DNA of 64,000 bases from CAYPGJ01 sp050174775 (GTDB lineage Bacteria; Planctomycetota; Phycisphaerae; Phycisphaerales; UBA1924), in contig JBFXJP010000002.1 of NCBI GenBank assembly GCA_050174775.1, positions 186,001 through 250,000 on the forward strand, given 5' to 3'. The stretch's first letter is position 1, and each line of letters opens with the position of its first letter. The translations under genes and the position numbers were made by a program. Under the pieces are notes generated by a model. That model was not told where the DNA came from, ran no database searches, and worked only from the letters and a program-made list of their open reading frames with translations. Shown here in pieces: positions 42,061 to 50,500 of this stretch.

Positions 42061-42489
42061 ATGAGCGCACGACACATCATCCCGATCGCTGGCCTGGCCG
42101 TCTCCCTGACGCTCGCCGCGTGCGAGCGCTCCCCCAATACCGAGCCGAACGCACGCAACGCGCCCCCCCAGAACCAGACCATCCCCGAAGGCGACAACAC
42201 CGCGCGGAACACGGCAGACCGCAACCCTGAGTCCACAACGCCGCTCGACCAGTCCAACGACCCCGCGGCCATCAAAATCACCGCGGAAATCCGCCGCGCA
42301 ATCATCGACGACCCCACCATGTCCACCAACGCCCAGAACTGCAAAATCATCACCGACAAGAACGGCGTCGTCACACTCCGAGGCCCCGTCGACTCCGCCT
42401 CCGAACGAGCGGCCATCGAAGCCAAGGCCCGCGCCGTCCCGGGCGTCACCGACGTCATCAACAAGCTCGAGGGCAGGCCCGCCTCCTGA
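42061..42489 (+). CDS. BON-domain lipoprotein
   Basis: A 142-residue protein. The N-terminus is a lipoprotein signal (IIPIAGLAVSLTLAAC with the lipobox LAAC). A disordered Asn/Thr/Pro-rich linker (about 25-70) is followed by one BON domain (about 72-140: AEIRRAIIDDP, then GVVTLRGPVDSASERAAIEAKARAVPGVTDVINKL). BON domains bind phospholipids and help the envelope to withstand osmotic or other stress. The next two genes encode a YflT-like and a YciE-like protein, so the group looks like a small stress island. It follows the terminator at 41881-41905 and has its own upstream region of about 155 bases. Confidence 0.88.
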   Translation: MSARHIIPIAGLAVSLTLAACERSPNTEPNARNAPPQNQTIPEGDNTARNTADRNPESTTPLDQSNDPAAIKITAEIRRAIIDDPTMSTNAQNCKIITDKNGVVTLRGPVDSASERAAIEAKARAVPGVTDVINKLEGRPAS

Positions 42490-42621
42490 TCCACGCAATA
42501 CCCCGGCGTCGCGGTCGCGGTGCGGACCCGCCGCGATCGCGCGCCGTTCCGAAACACCACCGCGCGCACGACATTCCCGTCCGCGCGCACACCCACGAAA
42601 CACATCCGAAAGGACGCACCC

Positions 42622-43194
42622 ATGACCACCTCCGTCTTCTGCATCGCCTCCTCCACCACCCAGGCCGGCGACATCGTCAACCGACTCAAGGCCGCCGGCT
42701 TCGCCGACAACGACATCTCCATCCTCCTCCCCGACAAGTCCGGCACCCGGGACTTCGCGCACGAGAAGCACACCAAGGCCCCCGAAGGCGCCACGGCCGG
42801 CGCAGGCGCCGGCGGCGTCGTAGGCGGCGCTCTCGGCCTCCTCGCGGGCATCGGCTTCCTCGCCATCCCCGGCGTCGGCCCTCTCATCGCCGCGGGCCCC
42901 ATCATGGCCGCCCTCAGCGGACTCGCCGTCGGCGCCACCGTCGGCGGAGTCACCGGCGCCCTCGTCGGCATGGGCATCCCCGAGATCGAAGCCAAGCGCT
43001 ACGAAGGCAAGGTCGCCGGCGGAAACATCCTCATCTCCGCGCACGCCGACTCCTCCGAGGAGGTCTCCCGCGCCAAGGACATCTTCAAGAACGCCAACGC
43101 CACCGACATCTCCTCCGTCACCGAGTCCTCCACGGACACCGACGTCACCGTCCGCCCCGTCGGCCGGCCCGTCGCCGATCCCTCACAGCTCTGA
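42622..43194 (+). CDS. General stress protein 17M/YflT-like protein with Gly-rich hydrophobic core
   Basis: A 190-residue protein. Residues 1-45 form a small alpha/beta domain of the general stress 17M type (SVFCIASSTTQAGDIVNRLKAAGFADNDISILL). A long Gly/Ala-rich hydrophobic stretch follows at about 58-125, probably two membrane-inserting hairpins (GAGAGGVVGGALGLLAGIGF; IMAALSGLAVGATVGGVTGAL). The C-terminal part repeats the ferredoxin-like fold (GNILISAHADSSEEVSRAKDIFKNANATDI). This layout is typical of bacterial stress proteins of unknown action. It sits between the BON lipoprotein and the YciE-like gene. Confidence 0.8.
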   Translation: MTTSVFCIASSTTQAGDIVNRLKAAGFADNDISILLPDKSGTRDFAHEKHTKAPEGATAGAGAGGVVGGALGLLAGIGFLAIPGVGPLIAAGPIMAALSGLAVGATVGGVTGALVGMGIPEIEAKRYEGKVAGGNILISAHADSSEEVSRAKDIFKNANATDISSVTESSTDTDVTVRPVGRPVADPSQL

Positions 43195-43255
43195 CCGCGC
43201 GCGTATCGCGCAATCCAATTCCCACACACGCATCACACACACGGAGTCACACACG

Positions 43256-43861
43256 ATGCTCGAGACCCTCAGAGACCTCCTCGAGGACCAGATCAAGGAC
43301 CTCTACAGCGCGGAGAACCAGCTCCTCAAGGCCCTCCCCAAGATGGCCAGGAAAGCCTCCTCCGACGCCCTCCGAGAAGCCTTCGAGTCCCACCTCGAGG
43401 AAACCAACACCCACGTCGAACGCATCAACGAGATCGCCGAGCTCCTCGACATGCGACCAGGAGGCAAGTCCTGCAAAGCCATGCAGGGCCTCATCGAGGA
43501 GGGCAAGGAAGTCCTCGAGGAGGACGGCAACGACACCGTCATCGACGCCGCTCTCATCATCGCGGCGCAGCGCGTCGAGCACTACGAGATCTCGGCCTAC
43601 GGCAGCGCCCGCGCGCTCGCCGAGCAGCTCGGCGAAGCGCAGGTCGTCGCCCTCCTCGAGGAAACCCTCGACGAGGAAAAGTCCGCCGACGTCAAGCTCT
43701 CCGACATCTCCACCGACGAGATCCTCCCGAGCGCGCCCCAGGACGAGGGCGACGAGAGCGACGAAGAGGAGACCGACCAGCGAGCCCGCAAGCCCAAGGT
43801 CGTGACGCGCTCCAACTCCCGCTCCACCGCCAAGCCCGGCGCCAAACGCTCCTCACGCTGA
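43256..43861 (+). CDS. YciE/YciF ferroxidase-like protein (DUF892)
   Basis: A 201-residue protein. Residues 1-155 are a ferritin-like four-helix bundle of the DUF892/YciF family: LRDLLEDQIKDLYSAENQLLKALPKMA, LEETNTHVERINEIAELLD, and the ALIIAAQRVEHYEISAYGSA helix with Glu and His able to bind a di-iron centre. The last ~45 residues are a charged disordered tail (DEGDESDEEETDQRARK, then KRSSR). YciF-family proteins are induced by osmotic and general stress. The tail is an extension beyond the usual ~165 residues. It closes the stress trio. A spacer with repeats follows. Confidence 0.9.
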   Translation: MLETLRDLLEDQIKDLYSAENQLLKALPKMARKASSDALREAFESHLEETNTHVERINEIAELLDMRPGGKSCKAMQGLIEEGKEVLEEDGNDTVIDAALIIAAQRVEHYEISAYGSARALAEQLGEAQVVALLEETLDEEKSADVKLSDISTDEILPSAPQDEGDESDEEETDQRARKPKVVTRSNSRSTAKPGAKRSSR

Positions 43862-43902
43862 GCCGCGATCAACGCACGCGCCTCCCGACCACCATGCCGG
43901 CC

Positions 43903-43944
43903 GGCCTCTCCCGCCGTTGACGCCACGCGACGCCGGGAGAGGCC
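43903..43944. repeat. Inverted repeat with CCTCTCCC/GGGAGAGG core
   Basis: GGCCTCTCCCG (43903-43913) and CGGGAGAGGCC (43934-43944) are perfect 11-bp arms with a 20-base loop. It sits just after the YciE-like gene. The same CCTCTCCC/GGGAGAGG core recurs in two tight palindromes at 44202 and 44360, so the three may be one repeat family. Confidence 0.7.
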
Positions 43945-44090
43945 TCGCCCCGGAACGAACCCAACCGACGCGGCCTCCCGCGCGATCCACATACATCCTT
44001 CCAACGACAATCACCATCAACAACACTCGGAGGGGAGAAAGACACAACGCGACGCGCGGTCGTCCAACATCCCCCAGGGCGGCCGCGCTG

Positions 44091-44184
44091 TCGCGCGCTC
44101 AGTACTACACACACGTGCCGTACCGCTCGCGCCTCGCGCGCTCAGTACTACACACACGTGCCGTACCGCTCGCGCCTCGCGCGC
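44091..44184. repeat. Tandem 43-bp direct repeat, two copies plus a fragment
   Basis: Two identical 43-bp units (44091-44133 and 44134-44176) are followed by the first eight bases of a third. Each unit contains CAGTACTACACACACGTGCC. The unit length of 43 is not a multiple of three, and no gene covers it. It probably arose by slippage or unequal exchange and is recent, because the copies are identical. Confidence 0.9.
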
Positions 44185-44201
44185 GCTTCGATCCCGAGCC
44201 A

Positions 44202-44230
44202 CCTCTCCCACGTGCTTCACGTGGGAGAGG
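44202..44230. repeat. Perfect REP-like palindrome 1
   Basis: CCTCTCCCACGTG (44202-44214) and CACGTGGGAGAGG (44218-44230) pair fully around a CTT loop. GCAGGGAGAGGG follows. The pattern CCTCTCCC-N-GGGAGAGGGCAGG is the form of a known class of extragenic palindromic repeats in many bacteria. Confidence 0.85.
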
Positions 44231-44359
44231 GCAGGGAGAGGGCTACTGCATCGCTTCCTCACCTACCACGCCTCGACGGGCCGCGACGCACTTGCCCTCA
44301 CCATCGTCCGATGTCGGCCTTTGCGAACCCACACGAATCCCGCGCATTCGCATCCGCCA

Positions 44360-44388
44360 CCTCTCCCATGCGCTTCGCATGGGAGAGG
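44360..44388. repeat. Perfect REP-like palindrome 2
   Basis: CCTCTCCCATGCG (44360-44372) and CGCATGGGAGAGG (44376-44388) pair fully around the same CTT loop as palindrome 1. GCAGG follows, then a GTGAGGG stretch. The arms differ from palindrome 1 only in the inner five bases, and the changes compensate on both sides, so the hairpin itself seems to be conserved. No gene that I can support lies in 43862-44468. Confidence 0.85.
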
Positions 44389-44468
44389 GCAGGCTTCCGG
44401 GGGGGTGAGGGCTCCATGGCCTCCCTCTTCTCTATTCCTCTGCCGTTGTCTTCTGACCGCTCGGACGA

Positions 44469-45191
44469 TCAGTTCCCCTTCACCTTCCCCACCAACTCCG
44501 CCACCCGCCTCCTCCTGTACCCATCATCATCCGCAATCGTCTTCCCCGCGGCACGCGCCTTCGCATCCGCGATCTCCACCGGCACGACATCCACGTTCTC
44601 GATCCACCCCGTCGCGCGCTCCACCGCAGTCCCCTCACCCGTCATCCCCGCATCAGCCCGCGTGTCGATCCGGTTCGGCGCCGGCCCGCCCACGTCGATC
44701 ATCTCCCGCATCGACTCCGCGCTCGGCGCCGAAGCCCCGATGTGAAACACCGTCCCCGCCGGGATCTCTGTCACCACACCAACCCTCGGCACGAACGCGT
44801 ACTGCGAGCGCGGAAAACTCGCGCCCAGCCCCCCGCTGTACCTCCACAACTTCCCGTCCGGACCCTGATACACCTTCTCCCAACCCACCTCGCGCCGAAG
44901 ATCGACGCGCATGTCGATCTGACGAAGGCTGTTCTGCAACGAGTCCACGTCACCGAACCCCGGGTCGACCAGCCGATACCCCGACCCCTGACCCTGCGGT
45001 CGCACGCCCGGAACCCACTGCGCGTGCGCACCGCCCCCGCACATCACGCATCCGAGCGCACCGATCGCGACTCGCGCCCATATCGCTCCAGAATGGCGCA
45101 CACGTCCGGTCACTGGGCCTCCACGGCCAAAAGTCGAGGAAACGCCTCCCGACACCCCAATATCGTACCCCCGCCGAGCCCCAAATCGCAT
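44469..45191 (-). CDS. Exported protein of unknown function coupled to ctaA
   Basis: A 240-residue protein if the ATG at 45191 is used. That start overlaps the ctaA stop (TAATG), which favours coupled translation. A GTG at 45101 gives a cleaner N-terminus of 210 residues with a signal peptide (AIWARVAIGALGCVMCGGGAHA). The mature part has no family that I know. Features are RLVDPGFGDVDSLQNSLRQI, a beta-rich middle (VTEIPAGTVFHIGASAP), and a C-terminal helix with basic residues (DDDGYRRRRVAELVGKVKG). It may be an envelope protein. Its place after the heme A synthase gene suggests co-expression only. Confidence 0.6.
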   Translation of the reverse strand: MRFGARRGYDIGVSGGVSSTFGRGGPVTGRVRHSGAIWARVAIGALGCVMCGGGAHAQWVPGVRPQGQGSGYRLVDPGFGDVDSLQNSLRQIDMRVDLRREVGWEKVYQGPDGKLWRYSGGLGASFPRSQYAFVPRVGVVTEIPAGTVFHIGASAPSAESMREMIDVGGPAPNRIDTRADAGMTGEGTAVERATGWIENVDVVPVEIADAKARAAGKTIADDDGYRRRRVAELVGKVKGN

Positions 45192-46495
45192 TATTTCCGC
45201 GGCCGCAGCACCAAACGACGCGACCACACGAACAACATCGCCGCCAACGCCAAAAGCGCCGCACCCACCGCCTGGTGGCCCGTTGTGATCCCCACCTCCA
45301 CCAGCGGAGGAGTCTCGGCCTTGCGGTACATCAACACCGCCCACAGCGCCGCGGCGCCCAGCAACATCTGCAACCCCACCGTGTGCATCGTCGCCTTCCC
45401 CAGCACACGAAGCGGCGTCCGCTCCGCAAACGCGCCCGCCGCGCGAAGCCCCGCGCCCACGGCCACAGCAAGCACCAGCACCGCATTCACAGCGTGCGTC
45501 AACGCCGTGTGCATGAACCCCGGCCCCTGATCAAAGTGCCGCGTCGCCGATCCGAGGAGCAACTGCACGATCAGGAACCCGAGCAGCACGCCGCAGATCA
45601 GCCGAGGCGAGCCCGGACGAGAGGACTCCCGCGCCGGCTCGCTCGACGTCCACCGCGCACTCAGGATGCACGCGAACGCCGCGAGCAGCGCCACGAACAT
45701 CTGCCCCGTCACGCCGTGCACGAACGCCAGCGCGAGGTTCGGCTCCACCTCCGTCTGCGAGAGCGTCGCGCGCCCCGTCACGCGCAGACCCCCCAGAATC
45801 CCCTGCCCGACAACGAACAAAAACGCCACGATTCCAAGCGTTTTCGCGATCCCCCGCGGGTCCTTGAGCAGCGTCCACACCATCAGCACGAGCGTCGTGA
45901 GCCCGACGAGCGACCCGAACAGACGGTGATAGTGCTCGAAGTACACGCCCCCCTGCATGTGCGCGAGCGGGAGCAGAAACATGTTGTAGCCGAACGAGTT
46001 GGGCCAATCGGGCACGGCCAGCCCCGCCTCAAGACTCGTCACCAGCCCGCCCACCACCAGCAGGATGAACGCCGCGACCGCGTCCACCGCGGCGAACCGC
46101 GCCAACCAACTCACCCCCTCCGTCCGCGCGCCCCTTCCTTTAAACACCATCGCGCCGAGCGCGCTGACCACAGGCATCCCGATCAACCACCCACCGACCA
46201 GCACCATCCATTCCGCGCGCAACGCGTTGCGCGTCTCCGGGTCCGACACCAGTGATCCGACCAGCAACAGGTTCAGCAACGCGGTCACCGCGCCCGCCAT
46301 TGCCGCGCCCCGCGCCCCACCCATCCGCGCGCCCACCATCAACTGAATCAGCCCGAACACCCCCACGATCGCCCACGGCGCCGCCAAAACCCCCGGCAGC
46401 CGCAGCACAAACCCCGCCGCCCACATCGCCACCGCGCCGCCGAATCCAAAGACGAGAGCTCGCGGTACGTCGCTCGGAACTGGTTGTCTGGTCAT
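45191..46495 (-). CDS. ctaA: Heme A synthase CtaA (COX15 family) with N-terminal membrane extension
   Basis: A 434-residue membrane enzyme that hydroxylates the C8 methyl of heme O to give heme A for the caa3 oxidase. The core (about 130-430) has GGLVTSLEAGLAVPDWPNSFGYN and the HMQGGVYFEHYHRLFGSLVG block with heme-ligand His residues, and a second half with FVHGVTGQ and HTALTHAVNAVLVL. The first ~125 residues hold about four extra helices that are absent from typical ~300-residue CtaA proteins. It diverges from the act operon by 291 bases and precedes an exported protein gene. Confidence 0.92.
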   Translation of the reverse strand: MTRQPVPSDVPRALVFGFGGAVAMWAAGFVLRLPGVLAAPWAIVGVFGLIQLMVGARMGGARGAAMAGAVTALLNLLLVGSLVSDPETRNALRAEWMVLVGGWLIGMPVVSALGAMVFKGRGARTEGVSWLARFAAVDAVAAFILLVVGGLVTSLEAGLAVPDWPNSFGYNMFLLPLAHMQGGVYFEHYHRLFGSLVGLTTLVLMVWTLLKDPRGIAKTLGIVAFLFVVGQGILGGLRVTGRATLSQTEVEPNLALAFVHGVTGQMFVALLAAFACILSARWTSSEPARESSRPGSPRLICGVLLGFLIVQLLLGSATRHFDQGPGFMHTALTHAVNAVLVLAVAVGAGLRAAGAFAERTPLRVLGKATMHTVGLQMLLGAAALWAVLMYRKAETPPLVEVGITTGHQAVGAALLALAAMLFVWSRRLVLRPRK

Positions 46496-46565
46496 GGTCT
46501 AGGCCTCGGGAATGGTTTGGAATCTGTGCGGGGAACGGGTGATAACCCGTGGGTTTCTGTCGGAT

Positions 46566-46593
46566 TGGACAGTGTTCGGTCGAACAGTATCAT
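46566..46593 (+). promoter_or_regulatory. Candidate promoter with palindrome upstream of actA
   Basis: TGGACA (46566-46571) and TATCAT (46588-46593) are 16 bases apart and fit -35 and -10 boxes, each with one mismatch. A palindrome TGTTCG-GT-CGAACA (46573-46586) fills the spacer and could bind a regulator. It would give the act transcript a leader of nearly 200 bases. The 46496-46786 gap holds no gene, and a second -35-like TTGACG lies at 46692 with no good -10. Confidence 0.45.
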
Positions 46594-46786
46594 GCGGCCC
46601 CGACGCGCCGGGACGCCGGGAGAAACGGGTATTGAAGTCCTTTATGAGAGCCACTTCGGGACGGACTGCGTGAAGGGTTCGTGTCGAGGCGTTGACGGAT
46701 TCTTGTAGCATCGTAATCATTGCAGTCTAGCAGCACGGCCGGGTGGTCGTGGCTGGTGCGAGGCGCGGAGGAAAGGACGACTCGAC

Positions 46787-47512
46787 GTGTCGACGATCTT
46801 TCCGAAATGGACGAACCAGATCCCGACGGCGGTCGCGCTGAGCGCGGGGTTCGTGTTCGTGTTGGTTGTGGCTGGGGCCTGGTACTACGTGACGCCGGAC
46901 TTCTGGCGTGGCGGGTACATGCCCGAGCAGCCGGTGAACTACTCGCATCAATTGCATGCGGGCCAGTTGGGCATCGACTGCCGGTACTGCCACACGCACG
47001 TCGAGGAGTCGTACAGCGCCAATGTGCCGGCGACGCAGACGTGCATGAACTGCCACACGGCGGTGGACTCCAAGAGCGGGTATCTGAAGAAGGCGTTGAG
47101 CGCTGACGGGACGAGCGCATCGGCCCACTGGGCCAGCGCGGACCTGGCGCGGGTGCGGACGGCGTACGCGTCGGGGACGCCGATCGAGTGGCGTCGCGTG
47201 CACAAGGCTCCGGACTACGTGCAGTTTCCGCACGTGGCGCACCTGAAGGCGGGCGTGTCGTGCTATTCGTGCCATGCGCGGATCGACACGATGCCGGTGG
47301 TGTTCCAGGCCAAGGGGATGGGGATGGGCTTCTGCCTGGATTGCCATCGCAATCCGGAGAAGTCGGTGATCGACACGGCGCAGGTGCGGATCACGGACCT
47401 GCGTGCGGTGCAGGAGCGGCTGGCCAGCGCGGATCAGGCGCGGGCCGGGGCCGCGTTGGTGGAGCAGAAGAACCTGCAGCCGCCGCAGCACTGCGGGGCG
47501 TGCCACTACTAA
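46787..47512 (+). CDS. actA: Alternative complex III subunit A, pentaheme cytochrome c
   Basis: A 241-residue protein with five CxxCH heme sites: CRYCH, CMNCH, CYSCH, CLDCH and CGACH. A single hydrophobic N-terminal helix (AVALSAGFVFVLVVAGAWYYV) anchors it. This is the ActA layout of alternative complex III, a menaquinol:cytochrome c oxidoreductase unrelated to bc1. The start is a GTG at 46787 with GGAGGAAAGGA upstream. It opens an operon that continues through actF and then the caa3 oxidase. The ActA hemes carry electrons toward the other c-type hemes of the complex and the oxidase. Confidence 0.93.
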   Translation: MSTIFPKWTNQIPTAVALSAGFVFVLVVAGAWYYVTPDFWRGGYMPEQPVNYSHQLHAGQLGIDCRYCHTHVEESYSANVPATQTCMNCHTAVDSKSGYLKKALSADGTSASAHWASADLARVRTAYASGTPIEWRRVHKAPDYVQFPHVAHLKAGVSCYSCHARIDTMPVVFQAKGMGMGFCLDCHRNPEKSVIDTAQVRITDLRAVQERLASADQARAGAALVEQKNLQPPQHCGACHY

Positions 47513-47588
47513 GGCTGATCGCGGATCGGTGTGGACGGGTCCAGTACGGACGGATCGGGACGGGAACGCGAGCGACGGGACTGAACCA

Positions 47589-50500
47589 ATGAGCGGACAC
47601 GATCAATGCCCCTCGTCGAAGAAGGCCGGATTGCCGGCGGATGTGGCTTGCACCACTGGCGGCGTGAGCGCTGCGACGGGGAAGGCGTTCTGGAGATCGC
47701 TGGACGAGCTGGCGGAGACGCCGGAGTTCCGTGATCGGCTGCAGCGTGAGTTCCCGGCGTTCGCGAGCGAGCTGTCGGAAGAGTCGCGGCGCGACTTCAT
47801 GAAGATCATGGGCGCGGGACTCGCGCTGGCGGGCGCGGTGGCGCTGCCGGCGTGCCGTCGGCCCGACCACAAGATCCTGACGTACAACCGCGATCCCGAG
47901 CACGTGGTTCCCGGCGTGCCGCTGTTCTACGCCACGGCGATGCCGATGCCGGGGGGCGGGGCGCAGGGGCTGCTTGCCAAGACGCATGAGGGTCGTCCGA
48001 CGAAGGTCGAGGGCAACCCGCTGCATCCGGTGAATCGCGGGCGGTCTGACTCGATCGCGCAGGCGTCGGTGTTGAGCCTGTATGATCCGGATCGCTCGAC
48101 GTCGGTGCGGAAGGGCGCTGAGACGAGCGACTGGGCGGCGTTCGAGTCGTTCGCGCGGGGTCACTTTGCCAAGTTCGACGCGAGCAAGGGCGCGGGGCTT
48201 GCGTTCCTTGTGGAGAAGGCGACGAGCCCGTCGCGTGATTGGCTGCGTGGTCGGATCAAGGCACGCTGGCCGCAGGCGTTGTGGCTGCCGTACGAGGCGA
48301 TTGATCAGTCTTCGAGCATCGAGGGCGTGCGTAGCGCGTTCGGGGAGGCGTTGCGTTCCACGTTCGCGCTGGAGAAGGCGAAGGTCATCGTGTCGCTGGG
48401 CCGCGATTTCCTGAGCGAGCCGGGCGGGCTGAGCAACGCTCGCGGGTTCGCGACGGGTCGCACGGTTCGGCAGGGGAAGGCGTCCGAGGCTGAGATGAAC
48501 CGGCTGTACGTGATCGAGTCGATGATGACGATCACGGGCGGGTCGGCGGATCATCGTCTGCGGCTGAAGCCGAGCGATGCGGTGGGCGTTTCGCTGGCGC
48601 TGCTGAAGGCGGTGCTGGAGAAGGCGGGGCGGGGCGATCTGGCGGGCTCGGTGACGGGCGCGAACGGGCACGGGCATGAGGCGTGGGTGGACGCGGCCGC
48701 GGACGACCTCGTCGCGGCGCACGGCGCGTGCGCGGTGATGGCGGGCGAGTCGATGCCCGCGGGTGTGCATGCGCTGGTGTGCGCTGCGAACGAGGCGTTG
48801 GGCGCGACGAGCGGTGTGGTTTCGTACGTGCGGGTGGGTGAGGATGTGGGCGCGTCGTCGCTCGAGTCGATCCGTCGCGTGAGCGAGGGGATCTCGGGCG
48901 GGAGCGTGGACACGCTGGTGGTGATCGGGTGCAACCCGGTGTTCGATGCGCCGGCGGACCTCGAGTTTGCCGCGAAGTACACGAAGGTTCCGACCACGGT
49001 TCACCTGGGCGTGAATCTCGACGAGACGGCGGTGGCGTCGACGTGGCACATCAACCGGGCGCACTACCTCGAGTCGTGGGGGGACGTCGCGTCGTGGGAC
49101 GGGACGATCAGCTGCGTGCAGCCGATGATCGCGCCGATCTTCGGCGGCAAGACGGAGCTGGAGCTTCTGGGGGTGATCGCCGGGGATGAGGAGCGCGACG
49201 GGTACGGGATGGTTCGTCGCACGTGGCGCGAGATGACGGGGCTGCGCGACGAGGCGTTCGAGAAGTCGTGGAAGCGCGCGTTGCACGACGGGTTCCTTGC
49301 GGGGTCGGCGCCGAAGAGCGCGGCGCCAAAGGTGAAGAACGACGGGGTGTCGGGCGCGGCGCGGGGCGTGGCCGCGGTGAAGAGCGGCGAGATGGAGGCG
49401 TTGTTCCTCCCGGACGCGAAGCTGTGGGACGGTCGCTTTGCGAACAACGGGTGGCTGCAGGAGCAGCCGCACCCGACGACGAAGGTGACGTGGGACAACC
49501 CGGCGATGCTGAGCCCGGCCACGGCGGCGCGTCTGGGCGTGTCGAACACGGACACGGTGGAGGTGTCGGTCGGGGGTCGCACGGTGCGGATGGTGGCGTG
49601 GGTCGTGCCGGGGCTTGCGGACGACACGGTTGCGCTGGAGATGGGTCAGGGGCGCGCGACGGGCGGGCGGTTGTGCGTCGGCACGGGCTTCAACGTGTAC
49701 GCGGTTCGCGGCACGGACGGGATGTCGGTGGCGACGGACGGGGTGAGCGTGCGGAAGGGCGCGGGCGCCGCGGTGGATCGCGCGTACGCCGGGATCGTGG
49801 CGTGCACGCAGGACCATCACTCGATGGAGGATCGTCCGCTGATCCGGGAGATCGATCTCGCGGCTTGGAAGAAGCACGGGGACACGGTCTTCGAGTCGAA
49901 GGACGCGTACGGGAACAAGCGTTCGTTGGCGTTGGGTGAGCAGCTGGGCGATCTGTCGCACACGCCGCTGAACAGGGACGTGTACCTGGAGCGTCAGCGG
50001 CACGCCTACCGGATGGACGATCCGGAGGCGGGGCGGAACCGGCGTCAGCAGCAGATGTACCCGTTGGGTCGGCAGCAGTGGGGGATGTCGATCGACCTGA
50101 CGACGTGCACGGGCTGCGGGGCATGCGTGACGGCGTGCCAGTCGGAGAACAACATCCCGGTGATCGGCAAGGCCGAGGTGTGGAAGGGCCGCGAGATGCA
50201 CTGGATCCGCGTGGACCGGTACTTCGCGGGCTCGGTGGATGATCCGGAGATGGCGGTGCAGCCGGTGAACTGCATGCACTGCGAGAACGCGCCGTGCGAG
50301 ACGGTGTGCCCCGTGAATGCGACGATCCACGGCCCTGAGGGCACGAACGACATGGCGTACAACCGGTGCATCGGCACGCGGTACTGCTCGAACAATTGCC
50401 CGTACAAGGTTCGCCGGTTCAACTGGTTCGATTACGCCACGAAGGACTTCAAGGGCGGGTTCGGGCAGTTGGGCAAGGGGTTGCCTGAGGACCTGATGCC

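Noticed and set aside
44091..44184. CRISPR-like array at the 43-bp repeat
   Set aside because: The units are directly tandem with no spacers, and no cas gene is nearby.
46573..46586. LexA-type SOS box at the TGTTCGGTCGAACA palindrome
   Set aside because: The orientation is GTTC-N-GAAC, whereas a Gram-positive-type LexA site is CGAAC-N4-GTTCG; it does not match.
46692..46719. TTGACG as a second promoter of the act operon
   Set aside because: The -10 that would go with it (TAATCA at 46714) is poor, so the boxes at 46566-46593 are the better candidate.
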